From positions 1 through 8,372 of the forward strand of contig JAEWGQ010000355.1 in assembly GCA_023388235.1 (NCBI GenBank): a DNA stretch of 8,372 nt, read 5' to 3'. The position numbers and the translations under genes were made by a program. Below, in pieces: positions 1 through 6,786 of this stretch (its first letter is position 1; the number at the start of each line of letters is the position of its first letter). The notes under the pieces were generated by a model, which worked only from the letters and a program-made list of their open reading frames with translations, was not told where the DNA came from and made no database searches. The DNA comes from Actinomycetes bacterium. GTDB lineage: Bacteria; Actinomycetota; Actinomycetes; Actinomycetales; Cellulomonadaceae.

Positions 1-740
<740 letters not shown>

Positions 741-746
741 GTCGGG

Positions 747-754
747 CTCCTTCC
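747..754 (-). promoter_or_regulatory. acnA ribosome-binding site
   Basis: On the minus strand GGAAGGAG lies six bases before the GTG start of acnA. It is one of the best Shine-Dalgarno sequences in the window and fixes the acnA start, in contrast to several other genes here that have none. Confidence 0.85.
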
Positions 755-786
755 AGCAACTCTGTTGGATGTCGCAGTGCGCGATT

Positions 787-811
787 TATCTTGACGTCAA
801 GATATATCTTG
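787..811. promoter_or_regulatory. Overlapping palindromes upstream of acnA: probable operator/promoter
   Basis: TATCTTGACGTCAAGATA (787-804) is a perfect 18-bp palindrome. Its right half-site is shared with a second perfect palindrome, CAAGATATATCTTG (798-811), so three half-sites TATCTTG / CAAGATA / TATCTTG lie in 25 bp. This is the only A/T-rich island in a very GC-rich region and ends about 47 bases upstream of the acnA start. It contains a possible -35 (TTGACG) and a TATCTT hexamer on the acnA strand, so a bound protein would probably block RNA polymerase. The 18-bp shape with 8-bp arms resembles operators of MarR-family regulators. TamR of Streptomyces coelicolor, which controls aconitase, is a plausible analogue, recalled and not checked. 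The regulator is not in the window. Confidence 0.7.
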
Positions 812-847
812 CCACACGGGTGCGTGGCCCGGTCCGCCCGTGTCCAC

Positions 848-886
848 GAGGTGGTGACTCGAGGTGGTGGCTCCAGGTGGTGGCTC
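848..886. repeat. Three tandem 13-bp repeats
   Basis: Three head-to-tail copies of a 13-bp unit: GAGGTGGTGACTC (848-860), GAGGTGGTGGCTC (861-873) and CAGGTGGTGGCTC (874-886). Neighbouring copies differ by one base. They lie about 40 bp upstream (with respect to acnA) of the palindromic site and in no credible gene. Function unknown; they could be a protein-binding array or slippage-derived sequence. Confidence 0.85.
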
Positions 887-955
887 GCTGCCCCGTACCC
901 GGTGCGGCCCGGCCGTCTGCGCCCATCTTCGTCGCTCGCCCCCGCGTTGTCTGCC

Positions 956-994
956 CCGGGGTGTCTGGCCGGGGTGTCTGGCCGGGGTGTCTGG
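956..994. repeat. Three perfect tandem 13-bp repeats
   Basis: Three identical copies of CCGGGGTGTCTGG at 956-968, 969-981 and 982-994. Decayed relatives flank them: GTCTG cores also occur at 915-919 and 949-953, and a degenerate copy begins at 995. The unit length equals that of the repeat at 848-886, but the sequence differs. Perfect identity suggests recent expansion. No function can be assigned. Confidence 0.88.
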
Positions 995-1026
995 CTCGGG
1001 TGGCGGACCTCGCGGGGCGCGGCGCT

Positions 1027-1044
1027 GCCACGGCGTCCCGCGGC
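1027..1044 (-). terminator. Possible terminator hairpin after the methyltransferase gene
   Basis: Read on the minus strand, GCCGCGG-GACG-CCGTGGC forms a 7-bp stem (one G-U pair) with a 4-base loop, starting four bases after the methyltransferase stop. There is no U-tract. U-less hairpins can terminate in actinobacteria, but such short GC stems also arise by chance, so this is tentative. Confidence 0.35.
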
Positions 1045-1048
1045 GTCG

Positions 1049-2335
1049 TCAGGCCGGTCGCCGCTCCAGCACCGCGATGCACTCGACGTGGTGGGTCATC
1101 GGGAAGGCGTCCCAGCCCTCCAGGGAGGTCATCGTGTACCCGTGCTCGGCAGCCTGTCGCACGTCACGCGCGAGCGCGGCCGGGTCGCACGCGACGTACA
1201 CGACGCGTCGGGGCGCGACCTGCGCGAGCAGGGCCATGACCTCCTTGCCGGCGCCGGTGCGAGGCGGGTCGAGGACGGCGAGGTCGGCGGTGACGCCCTG
1301 GCGCACGAGCGAGCGCAGCTCGCGGTCGACGCGGGCGGCGCGCCACTCGACGTTCGCGAGGTGCTCGGTGTTGCGCTCGCCGTTGGCGACGGCGACGGCG
1401 TCGCCCTCGACACCGAGGACGACGCCGTCCCGCTCGACGAGCTCGCCGAGACGCATCGTGAACAGGCCGGAGCCGGCGTAGAGGTCGAGCACCCGGTCGC
1501 CGGGGCCGGCCCCGAGCAGGTCGACGACCCGGGACAGGAACGTCGAGGCCGCGCCGGGGTGCACCTGCCAGAAGCCCCGCGCCGCGACGACGTACTCGCC
1601 CTCCCAGTCACCCTGGCGCACGAGCTCGCCGACGAGACCGCCGACCGGTCCCTTCGGCGTCTCGGACCAGTCGGTGCCCTTTCCCTCGGCGCCGGCCGGG
1701 ACCGGCACGAGCACCGGCTCGTCGGGGTGCACGGCGTCGATGACGTCGACGGACGCGCACCCCTCCCACTCGGTGTCGAGCACGCCCGATGCGATGACGC
1801 CCTCGGTCGCGATGAGGCAGTCGTCGATGCGCACGACCTCCCGGGAGCGGTGCGCCCGCAGTCCCGCGCGCTCCTCCGCGTCGACCGCGAACTCGACGCG
1901 GGTGCGCCACCGCAGCCCGTCGGCGTCGCCGGGGACGGGACGCACCTCGACGTCGACGTCGGGCATGCGGGCGACGCGGGCGAACTGCTCGCGCACGACG
2001 TCGGCCTTGAGCCGGCGCTGCGCCTCGACGTCGACGTGCTGGAAGTCGCACCCGCCACAGAGCCCGGGCCCCGCGAAGCGGCACGGGGCCGCCACCCGGT
2101 CCGGCGACGCCTCGAGCACCTCGACCGCGTCCGCGCGCCAGAACCGCGCCGTCGCGCCGGTCTCGGTCAGCCGGGCCCGCACCCGCTCGCCCGGCAGGGC
2201 GTGCCGCACGAACACGACCCGCCCCGGCCCGTCCTCGCCCGGGGTCCGCAGCCGCGCGACGCAGTGCCCGCCGTGGGCCACCGGGCCGACCTCGAGCTCC
2301 ACCACGTCGCCGGGCACGCGCGCCTCAGAGGCCAC
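1049..2335 (-). CDS. Class I SAM-dependent RNA (uracil-5)-methyltransferase, TRAM/Fe-S type (RumA/TrmA family)
   Basis: This 428-residue protein probably places a 5-methyl group on a uridine in rRNA, by analogy with RlmD/RumA (U1939 of 23S rRNA) and TrmA (U54 of tRNA). A TRAM RNA-binding domain occupies about residues 8-78. Four cysteines, C85, C93, C96 (CGGC) and C173, match the [4Fe-4S] site of RumA. The Rossmann domain carries the SAM motif DLYAGSGLFT (284-293) and DPPRTGAG (356-363). C383 in VACDPAALARD is the expected nucleophile, and E418 in HHVECIAVLER the expected base. GFWQVHP (254-260) matches the family's substrate-site motif. The GTG start lies inside the permease gene (11-bp overlap), with AGGA nine bases upstream, so the two are probably co-transcribed and translationally coupled. 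The exact target base cannot be read from sequence; M. tuberculosis Rv2689c is the syntenic counterpart. Confidence 0.93.
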   Translation of the reverse strand: MASEARVPGDVVELEVGPVAHGGHCVARLRTPGEDGPGRVVFVRHALPGERVRARLTETGATARFWRADAVEVLEASPDRVAAPCRFAGPGLCGGCDFQHVDVEAQRRLKADVVREQFARVARMPDVDVEVRPVPGDADGLRWRTRVEFAVDAEERAGLRAHRSREVVRIDDCLIATEGVIASGVLDTEWEGCASVDVIDAVHPDEPVLVPVPAGAEGKGTDWSETPKGPVGGLVGELVRQGDWEGEYVVAARGFWQVHPGAASTFLSRVVDLLGAGPGDRVLDLYAGSGLFTMRLGELVERDGVVLGVEGDAVAVANGERNTEHLANVEWRAARVDRELRSLVRQGVTADLAVLDPPRTGAGKEVMALLAQVAPRRVVYVACDPAALARDVRQAAEHGYTMTSLEGWDAFPMTHHVECIAVLERRPA

Positions 2336-4328
2336 GAGAGGTCGTCCTGCGCACGTGCTCCTCCATACCGGTCTGACCCTCCGTCGACGCGAGCTGCCAC
2401 GGGACGGACGCCACGACGACGCCCGGCGTGAACAGCAGCCGGCCCTTGAGCCGCAGGGCGCTCTGGTTGTGCAGCAGCTGCTCCCACCAGTGGCCCACGA
2501 CGTACTCGGGGATGTACACGACCACCAGGTCCCGCGGGCTCTCCCGCCGGATGGAGCGGACGTAGGTGATGATCGGCCGCGTGATCTCGCGGAACGGCGA
2601 GTCCAGGATGCGCAGCGGCACCGGCAGGTCCATCGCCTCCCACTGGTCGCGGAGCGCCTGGGCGTCCTCGAGGTCCACGCCGACCGTCACGGCCTCGATC
2701 GTGTGCGGCCGGGACGCGCGCGCGTACGCCAGCGCCCGCATGGTCGGCCGGTGCAGGTGCGAGACCAGCACGATCGCGTGCACCCGGCTGGGCAGCGCGC
2801 GGGCGGCCGCCGGGTCCGCGCCCAGCGCGAGCTCGGCGCGGACGGCGTCGTAGTGCCGCCGGATCCCCTGCATCCCGATGAACACGACGATCATCGCGAG
2901 GATGGCGATCCACGCGCCGTGCGTGAACTTCGTGGCGAGGACGATCAGCAGCACCGTGGCCGTCATGCCGAAGCCGATCGCGTTGATCACCCGCGACCGC
3001 GTCATCTGCCGGCGGCGCGCCGGGTCGGGCTCCGTGCGCAGCTCGCGCGTCCAGTGCTTGATCATGCCGAGCTGCGACAGCGTGAACGACACGAAGACGC
3101 CGACGATGTACAGCTGGATCAGGCGCGTGACCTGCGCGTCGAAGGCGACGATCAGCGCGATCGCGCCGAGGGCCAGCGCCACGATGCCGTTGGAGAACGC
3201 GAGCCGGTCGCCGCGGGTGTGCAGCTGGCGCGGCAGGTACCCGTCCTTCGCGAGGATCGAGCCGAGCACGGGGAAGCCGTTGAACGCGGTGTTCGCGGCG
3301 AGCACGAGGATGAGGCCGGTGACGACCGCGACCAGGTAGAACGCCGGCGGGAACGCGTGGAAGATCGTCTGCGCGAGCTGCCCGATCACCGGGTCCTGCA
3401 CGTAGTCCTCGCCCACGGGCACGCCGTCGCGCAGCAGCTGGGTCGCCGGGTCCTCCACGTAGTGCACCCCGGTGATCCGGGCCAGCGTGAGGATCGACAT
3501 GATGAGGAACACCGACAGGCTGCCGAGCAGCAGCAGCGTCGTCGCGGCGTTCTTCGACTTCGGCTTCCGGAAGGACGGCACGCCGTTGCTGATGGCCTCG
3601 ACGCCGGTCAGCGCGGCCGACCCGGACGCGAACGCCCGCAGCACCAGGAACGCCCCGGCGGCGCCGGCCAGGCCCTGGTCGAAGCCCTCGGCCGGCACGA
3701 TGGTCAGGTCGTGCGACGCGGCCTGCTGCAGGTCGCCCGTGAGGTACTGGACGAACCCGAAGACCGCGGTCGAGCCCACGGCGACCATGAAGAGGTACAC
3801 CGGGATCGCGAACGCGGTGCCGGACTCCTTCACGCCGCGCAGGTTCGCGAGGGTCAGCAGCACGACGATGCCGACAGCGACCACCGTCTCGTGCCCCCGC
3901 AGCGCCGGGATCGCCGACGCCGCGTACTGCGTCCCGGAGGACACCGACACGGCCACGGTGAGCACGTAGTCCACCAGGAGCGCGCTCGCGACGGTGACGC
4001 CCGCCTTCGGCCCGAGGTTCACCGTGGCGACCTCGTAGTCACCGCCGCCCGACGGGTACGCGTGCACGTTCTGCCGGTAGGAGGCGATGACGGTCACCAT
4101 GACGACGGCGACCGCCAGCCCGACCCACGGCGAGATCACCGTCGCGCTCACGCCGGCGAGGGCGAGCGTCAGCAGCACCTCGTCGGGGGCGTAGGCGACC
4201 GACGACAGCGCGTCCGAGGCGAAGATGGGGAGGGCGATCCGCTTGGGCAGCAGGGTGTGCCCCAGGTTCTCGCTGCGGACCGGTCGGCCCAGCAGCAAGC
4301 GTTTGGCGGCATCCGCGAGATCCGGCAC
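2325..4328 (-). CDS. APC-superfamily permease, KimA-like probable K+ transporter
   Basis: This 667-residue integral membrane protein has about 12 hydrophobic segments up to residue ~490, then a ~175-residue cytosolic C-terminal domain. The N-terminal part carries SDALSSVAYAPDE (38-50), the first-helix signature of KimA/YdaO-type transporters. KimA of Bacillus subtilis is a high-affinity, H+-coupled K+ importer inhibited by c-di-AMP at its C-terminal domain. D39, Y46, Y121 and Y407 sit where I recall KimA ion-site residues, but this was not aligned. The GTG at 4328 is preferred: an upstream GTG at 4373 adds 15 Arg-rich residues encoded by promoter-like DNA. There is no Shine-Dalgarno sequence, but TAGCAT lies eight bases before the GTG. 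It faces two trkA genes across 92 bp and overlaps the methyltransferase gene. M. tuberculosis Rv2690c is syntenic. An amino-acid substrate remains possible. Confidence 0.88.
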   Translation of the reverse strand: MPDLADAAKRLLLGRPVRSENLGHTLLPKRIALPIFASDALSSVAYAPDEVLLTLALAGVSATVISPWVGLAVAVVMVTVIASYRQNVHAYPSGGGDYEVATVNLGPKAGVTVASALLVDYVLTVAVSVSSGTQYAASAIPALRGHETVVAVGIVVLLTLANLRGVKESGTAFAIPVYLFMVAVGSTAVFGFVQYLTGDLQQAASHDLTIVPAEGFDQGLAGAAGAFLVLRAFASGSAALTGVEAISNGVPSFRKPKSKNAATTLLLLGSLSVFLIMSILTLARITGVHYVEDPATQLLRDGVPVGEDYVQDPVIGQLAQTIFHAFPPAFYLVAVVTGLILVLAANTAFNGFPVLGSILAKDGYLPRQLHTRGDRLAFSNGIVALALGAIALIVAFDAQVTRLIQLYIVGVFVSFTLSQLGMIKHWTRELRTEPDPARRRQMTRSRVINAIGFGMTATVLLIVLATKFTHGAWIAILAMIVVFIGMQGIRRHYDAVRAELALGADPAAARALPSRVHAIVLVSHLHRPTMRALAYARASRPHTIEAVTVGVDLEDAQALRDQWEAMDLPVPLRILDSPFREITRPIITYVRSIRRESPRDLVVVYIPEYVVGHWWEQLLHNQSALRLKGRLLFTPGVVVASVPWQLASTEGQTGMEEHVRRTTSRGL

Positions 4329-4336
4329 GAGGGACC

Positions 4337-4342
4337 ATGCTA
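4337..4342 (-). promoter_or_regulatory. -10 element of the permease promoter, probably leaderless
   Basis: TAGCAT (minus strand) fits the actinobacterial TANNNT -10 consensus and ends eight bases before the GTG start of the permease. Transcription would begin at or within a few bases of that GTG, explaining the missing ribosome-binding site. No convincing -35 is visible 17-18 bases upstream. Confidence 0.55.
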
Positions 4343-4372
4343 GGCGCACCCGGGGCCGATCGCGCCACCGCA

Positions 4373-4404
4373 CCCCCGGCGGGTGTCCCGGACCCCGCCG
4401 GGGG
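4373..4404. promoter_or_regulatory. Long inverted repeat between permease and trkA: candidate operator
   Basis: CCCCCGGCGGG (4373-4383) and CCCGCCGGGGG (4394-4404) are perfect 11-bp inverted arms. The inner bases continue the symmetry (GTCC 4385-4388, GGAC 4390-4393, one unpaired T at 4384), giving about 15 paired bases over 32 bp. It ends two bases before the -10 of the first trkA and covers its -35 zone. It lies between divergent promoters, so it is not a terminator; an operator is the likeliest role. Chance is possible in such GC-rich DNA, but not at this length with a near-complete centre. Confidence 0.6.
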
Positions 4405-4406
4405 TA

Positions 4407-4412
4407 TAGCGT
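4407..4412 (+). promoter_or_regulatory. -10 element of the trkA promoter, probably leaderless
   Basis: TAGCGT, preceded by TA (TATAGCGT from 4405), ends exactly eight bases before the GTG at 4421, the same spacing as in the divergent permease promoter. No Shine-Dalgarno sequence precedes that GTG. The -35 zone is taken up by the inverted repeat at 4373-4404. Confidence 0.55.
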
Positions 4413-4420
4413 TCCGCGTC

Positions 4421-5086
4421 GTGCACTTCGTCATCATGGGCTGCGGCCGGGCCGGCGCCACGCTCGCGCAGTCGCTCGAGAGCCACGGCCACTCGGTCGC
4501 GGTGATCGACCAGAACCCCGACTCGTTCCGCCGGCTCGACGCCGACTTCGCGGGCAGCAAGGTCACCGGGCTCGGCTTCGACCGGGACGTGCTGCGGCAG
4601 GCGGGCATCGACGACGCCTTCGGCTTCGCGGCGGTGTCCGACGGCGACAACTCGAACATCCTGGCCGCGCGCGTCGTGCGCGAGACGTTCGGGGTGGAGA
4701 ACGTCGTCGCCCGGATCTACGACCCGCACCGCGCGGAGATCTACCAGCGCCTCGGCATCCCCACGGTCGCGACGGTCCGGTGGACCGCCGACCAGGTGCT
4801 CCGGCGCCTGCTGCCGATGGGCGCGACCAGCCAGTTCACGGACGCCTCCGGGCACGTCGTGCTGTCCGAGGTCGACGTGCACGAGGGCTGGCGCGGCAAG
4901 CCGCTGCGCGTCCTCGAGGAGGCGACCGGCGCCCGCGTGGCCTACCTGACCCGCTACGGCGACGGCCTGCTGCCGGACGCCCAGACCGTGCTCCAGGAGA
5001 ACGACATCGTGCACCTGCTCATGCACGCGGACGACACCGCGGCCGTCGAGCGCGTCCTCACCGTCGCCCCGGAGGTGCAGGCATGA
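4421..5086 (+). CDS. trkA: TrkA/RCK-family potassium transport regulator, first copy
   Basis: This 221-residue cytosolic protein has one TrkA-N (RCK_N) domain (1-~125) and one TrkA-C (RCK_C) domain (~137-217). RCK subunits bind NAD(H) or ATP/ADP and gate potassium channels or transporters. GCGRAG (7-12) is the Rossmann glycine motif, and D30 ends beta-strand 2, where an acidic residue contacts a ribose. SDGDNSN (73-79) and ARIYDPH (97-103) are further TrkA-N blocks. The GTG at 4421 is chosen because MHFVIMGCGR is the typical start of the fold. An in-frame ATG at 4337 would add 28 Pro/Gly/Ala-rich residues running through the promoter and inverted repeat. Its TGA overlaps the ATG of the next gene (ATGA), so the two are coupled and may form a hetero-oligomer. 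The counterpart is ceoB (Rv2691). Confidence 0.92.
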   Translation: MHFVIMGCGRAGATLAQSLESHGHSVAVIDQNPDSFRRLDADFAGSKVTGLGFDRDVLRQAGIDDAFGFAAVSDGDNSNILAARVVRETFGVENVVARIYDPHRAEIYQRLGIPTVATVRWTADQVLRRLLPMGATSQFTDASGHVVLSEVDVHEGWRGKPLRVLEEATGARVAYLTRYGDGLLPDAQTVLQENDIVHLLMHADDTAAVERVLTVAPEVQA

Positions 5087-5760
5087 GGGTCGTCATCGCC
5101 GGCGCCGGCTCCGTCGGCCGGTCCATCGCCCGCGAGCTGCTCGCGAACGGCCACGAGATCACCCTGATCGACCGCCAGCCGTCCGCCATGCGGGTGGCGC
5201 AGGTCGCCGACGCGGACTGGCTGCTGGCCGACGCGTGCGAGCTGCCGACGCTCACGCAGGCCCGCACCGACGAGTGCGACGTGGTCGTGGCCGCGACCGG
5301 CGACGACAAGGCCAACCTCGTCATCTCGCTGCTCGCGAAGACCGAGTACGGCGTGCCGCGCACCGTCGCCCGGGTGAACAACCCGAAGAACGAGTGGATG
5401 TTCGACGAGGCCTGGGGCGTCGACGTCGCGGTCTCCACCCCGCGCATCATGACGGCGATGATCGAGGAGGCCGTCTCCGTCGGCGACCTGGTGCGGATCT
5501 TCACGTTCCACCAGTCCGGCGCGGACATCCTCGAGCTCACGCTGCCGGACGAGTCGCCGCTGGCCGGCCGGCTGGTCGGTCAGATCGAGTGGCCCGCCGA
5601 CACGGTGCTCGCGTGCGTGGTGCGCGACGACCGCCCGTTCTCCCCCAGCGGCGACGACACCCTGGAGGCCGGCGACGAGCTGCTGTTCGTCACGGGGCGG
5701 GACGGGTCCGAGGCGGCGCTGGCGGAGCTGCTGTCGACCCGCGCACCAGGAGCCAGCTGA
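5083..5760 (+). CDS. trkA: TrkA/RCK-family potassium transport regulator, second copy
   Basis: A second single-unit RCK protein, 225 residues: TrkA-N (1-~135) with GAGSVG (7-12) and D30, ATGDDKANL (71-79) and ARVNNPKNEWMF (96-107), then TrkA-C (~137-218). It diverges clearly from its neighbour, so the pair is an old duplication, not a recent tandem copy. E. coli TrkA joins two such units in one chain; here they are separate genes and may assemble as a mixed ring. GGAGG (5071-5075) lies seven bases before the ATG, which overlaps the upstream stop by 4 bp. The last 71 bp overlap the 3' end of the convergent DUF3159 gene. No TrkH/TrkG/KtrB membrane subunit is nearby; the divergent permease is the only transporter in reach. 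The counterpart is ceoC (Rv2692). Confidence 0.92.
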   Translation: MRVVIAGAGSVGRSIARELLANGHEITLIDRQPSAMRVAQVADADWLLADACELPTLTQARTDECDVVVAATGDDKANLVISLLAKTEYGVPRTVARVNNPKNEWMFDEAWGVDVAVSTPRIMTAMIEEAVSVGDLVRIFTFHQSGADILELTLPDESPLAGRLVGQIEWPADTVLACVVRDDRPFSPSGDDTLEAGDELLFVTGRDGSEAALAELLSTRAPGAS

Positions 5761-6418
5761 ACCAGAGCACGAGCGCGGTCAGCGGCACGCCCATGACGAG
5801 CTTCGCCGTGCCCAGCCACGCCACCTGACCGGCGGCCCACAGCGGCACCTGCACCGCCAGGCGCAGCGCGAACATGGCCGCCCACAGCCACGTGACCAGG
5901 GCGTACCGGCGCCGCAGCACGGGGTCGGTGCGCCACGCGGCGGCGCCCGCCCACGAGCCGCCCGCCGACAGCGGGCCGTCGGACCGGAACAGCCCGACGA
6001 CCACGCCGACCAGGGGCCAGCGGACCAGCACCGACGCGACGAACGCCAGCAGGAAGGCGACGTTCGTCAGCAGGCCCCAGGCGAAGTAGTCCTCGGCGCG
6101 CCCGGAGCGCCACGCCCACAGCACGCCGATGCCGACGCCCACGACGCCGGACAGCGCCTGCGTCAGCGGGCTGCGCTGCACGAGGCGGGCGACGACCGTG
6201 ACCAGCGCGGTCGCGGCGGCGGCGACGAGCGCCGGCGTCAGGCGCTGCCCCGCGGCGACGAACACCACGACGAACACCAGCCCGGGCGCGACGGACTCGA
6301 CCGCCCCGCGCACGCCCCCGACGGCCTCGGCCAGGGAGAACTCGTCGGCGCCGATCGCGCGCATCCCGCGGGCCGGGCCGGCGCCCTCCGCGGCGGAGGA
6401 CGTCGTCGGCTCACTCAC
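5690..6418 (-). CDS. DUF3159 family integral membrane protein
   Basis: A 242-residue actinobacterial membrane protein of unknown function. After a ~30-residue polar N-terminus, hydrophobic segments lie at about 43-57, 62-80, 88-103, 112-144, 172-192 and 198-225. The SGVVGVGIG and EDYFAWGLLTN regions are characteristic of DUF3159. The C-terminus is a Pro/Ala/Arg tail encoded antisense to the second trkA gene (71-bp overlap). The GTG start is embedded in the stop of the OB-fold gene (GTGAGTGA, 8-bp overlap) with no Shine-Dalgarno sequence, so translation probably depends on ribosomes finishing the upstream gene. It is the last member of the DUF3710-OB-DUF3159 set; M. tuberculosis Rv2693c is syntenic. 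No enzymatic motif is visible, and a transport or channel-accessory role would be a guess. Confidence 0.87.
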   Translation of the reverse strand: MSEPTTSSAAEGAGPARGMRAIGADEFSLAEAVGGVRGAVESVAPGLVFVVVFVAAGQRLTPALVAAAATALVTVVARLVQRSPLTQALSGVVGVGIGVLWAWRSGRAEDYFAWGLLTNVAFLLAFVASVLVRWPLVGVVVGLFRSDGPLSAGGSWAGAAAWRTDPVLRRRYALVTWLWAAMFALRLAVQVPLWAAGQVAWLGTAKLVMGVPLTALVLWFSWLLVRGSTAAPPAPPRTRPAP

Positions 6419-6785
6419 CGGGCCGGGGCCGCAGCTGGTAGCGGGGGTTGAACATCGAGCGCCGGCCCTCGCGGGAGCACACCAGGCCCTCGACCTTGAG
6501 GCGGCGGCCGGGCTCGATGCCGGCGATCGCGCGCCGGCCGAGCCACACGAGCACCACGGTGCCGGAGCCGTCGTACAGCTCGGCCTCCAGCGCGGGCACG
6601 CCCTGGCGCGGCCGCAGCACGACCGAGCGGATCACGCCGGACACCTTCGCGCGGCGGCGGTCGGAGGCGAGGCCCACCGGCGTGCAGCCGGTGGCGCGCA
6701 CGGCGTCCGCGCGCTCCTCGACGGCCTCGATCTCCTCCTGCGAGGCGACGGCCCGGCGCAGGTGCTCGCGCAGCGAGGTGGGCAT
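6411..6785 (-). CDS. OB-fold nucleic-acid-binding domain protein
   Basis: A 124-residue soluble protein. Residues ~1-30 are helical and charged. An OB-fold spans ~46-120: a strand at AKVSGVIRSVVL (46-57), then VPALEAELYDGSG (63-75), TVVLVWLGRR (76-85), GRRLKVEG (93-100) and a final NPRYQLR stretch. The fold and the DGSG turn resemble the tRNA-anticodon/RecG-type OB domains, so single-stranded nucleic acid binding is likely, but the ligand is unknown. The ATG lies one base after the DUF3710 stop, with GGAG ten bases upstream inside that gene; its stop overlaps the DUF3159 start. Together these show a tightly coupled three-gene operon. The counterpart is Rv2694c. Confidence 0.88.
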   Translation of the reverse strand: MPTSLREHLRRAVASQEEIEAVEERADAVRATGCTPVGLASDRRRAKVSGVIRSVVLRPRQGVPALEAELYDGSGTVVLVWLGRRAIAGIEPGRRLKVEGLVCSREGRRSMFNPRYQLRPRPGE

Positions 6786-6786
6786 G

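Larger units (their letters stand above)
741..1048. other. Intergenic region between methyltransferase and acnA
   Basis: This 308-base gap holds, from left to right, the acnA ribosome-binding site, the palindromic operator/promoter island (787-811), two 13-bp tandem-repeat triplets and a small hairpin just after the methyltransferase stop. Open frames crossing it have proline/arginine/glycine-rich, repeat-derived translations and no ribosome-binding site, so I call no gene here. Confidence 0.7.

Noticed and set aside
848..994. CRISPR array
   Set aside because: The 13-bp units are directly tandem with no spacers, and no cas gene is present.
786..1082. 98-codon minus-strand frame in the acnA upstream gap
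   Set aside because: Its content is set by the tandem repeats (PGQT/RPDTPGQ), it starts inside the methyltransferase gene without a ribosome-binding site and runs through the palindromic operator.
791..4343. Long plus-strand open frames of several hundred codons opposite the methyltransferase and permease genes
   Set aside because: Their translations are low-complexity (Arg/Asp/Gly/His/Pro/Ser-rich) with no domain. They lie antisense to clear genes, and stop codons are rare in such GC-rich DNA.
4329..4373. Permease start at the GTG at 4373
   Set aside because: The 15 extra residues are Arg-rich, encoded by the -10 region and the edge of the inverted repeat, and not expected in the family.
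4373..4404. Rho-independent terminator
   Set aside because: Both neighbouring genes start here and diverge, so no transcript ends at this place.
4337..4420. trkA start at the ATG at 4337
   Set aside because: It adds 28 Pro/Gly/Ala-rich residues before the Rossmann strand and would translate through the inverted repeat and -10 element.
4329..4420. c-di-AMP (ydaO/yuaA) riboswitch upstream of the K+ genes
   Set aside because: The gap is too short, is filled by promoter elements and an inverted repeat, and both mRNAs appear leaderless.
4225..5082. Upstream extension of the second trkA frame through the first trkA gene
   Set aside because: It is only the out-of-frame shadow of the first trkA; the ATG at 5083 has a good ribosome-binding site and starts the TrkA-N fold exactly.
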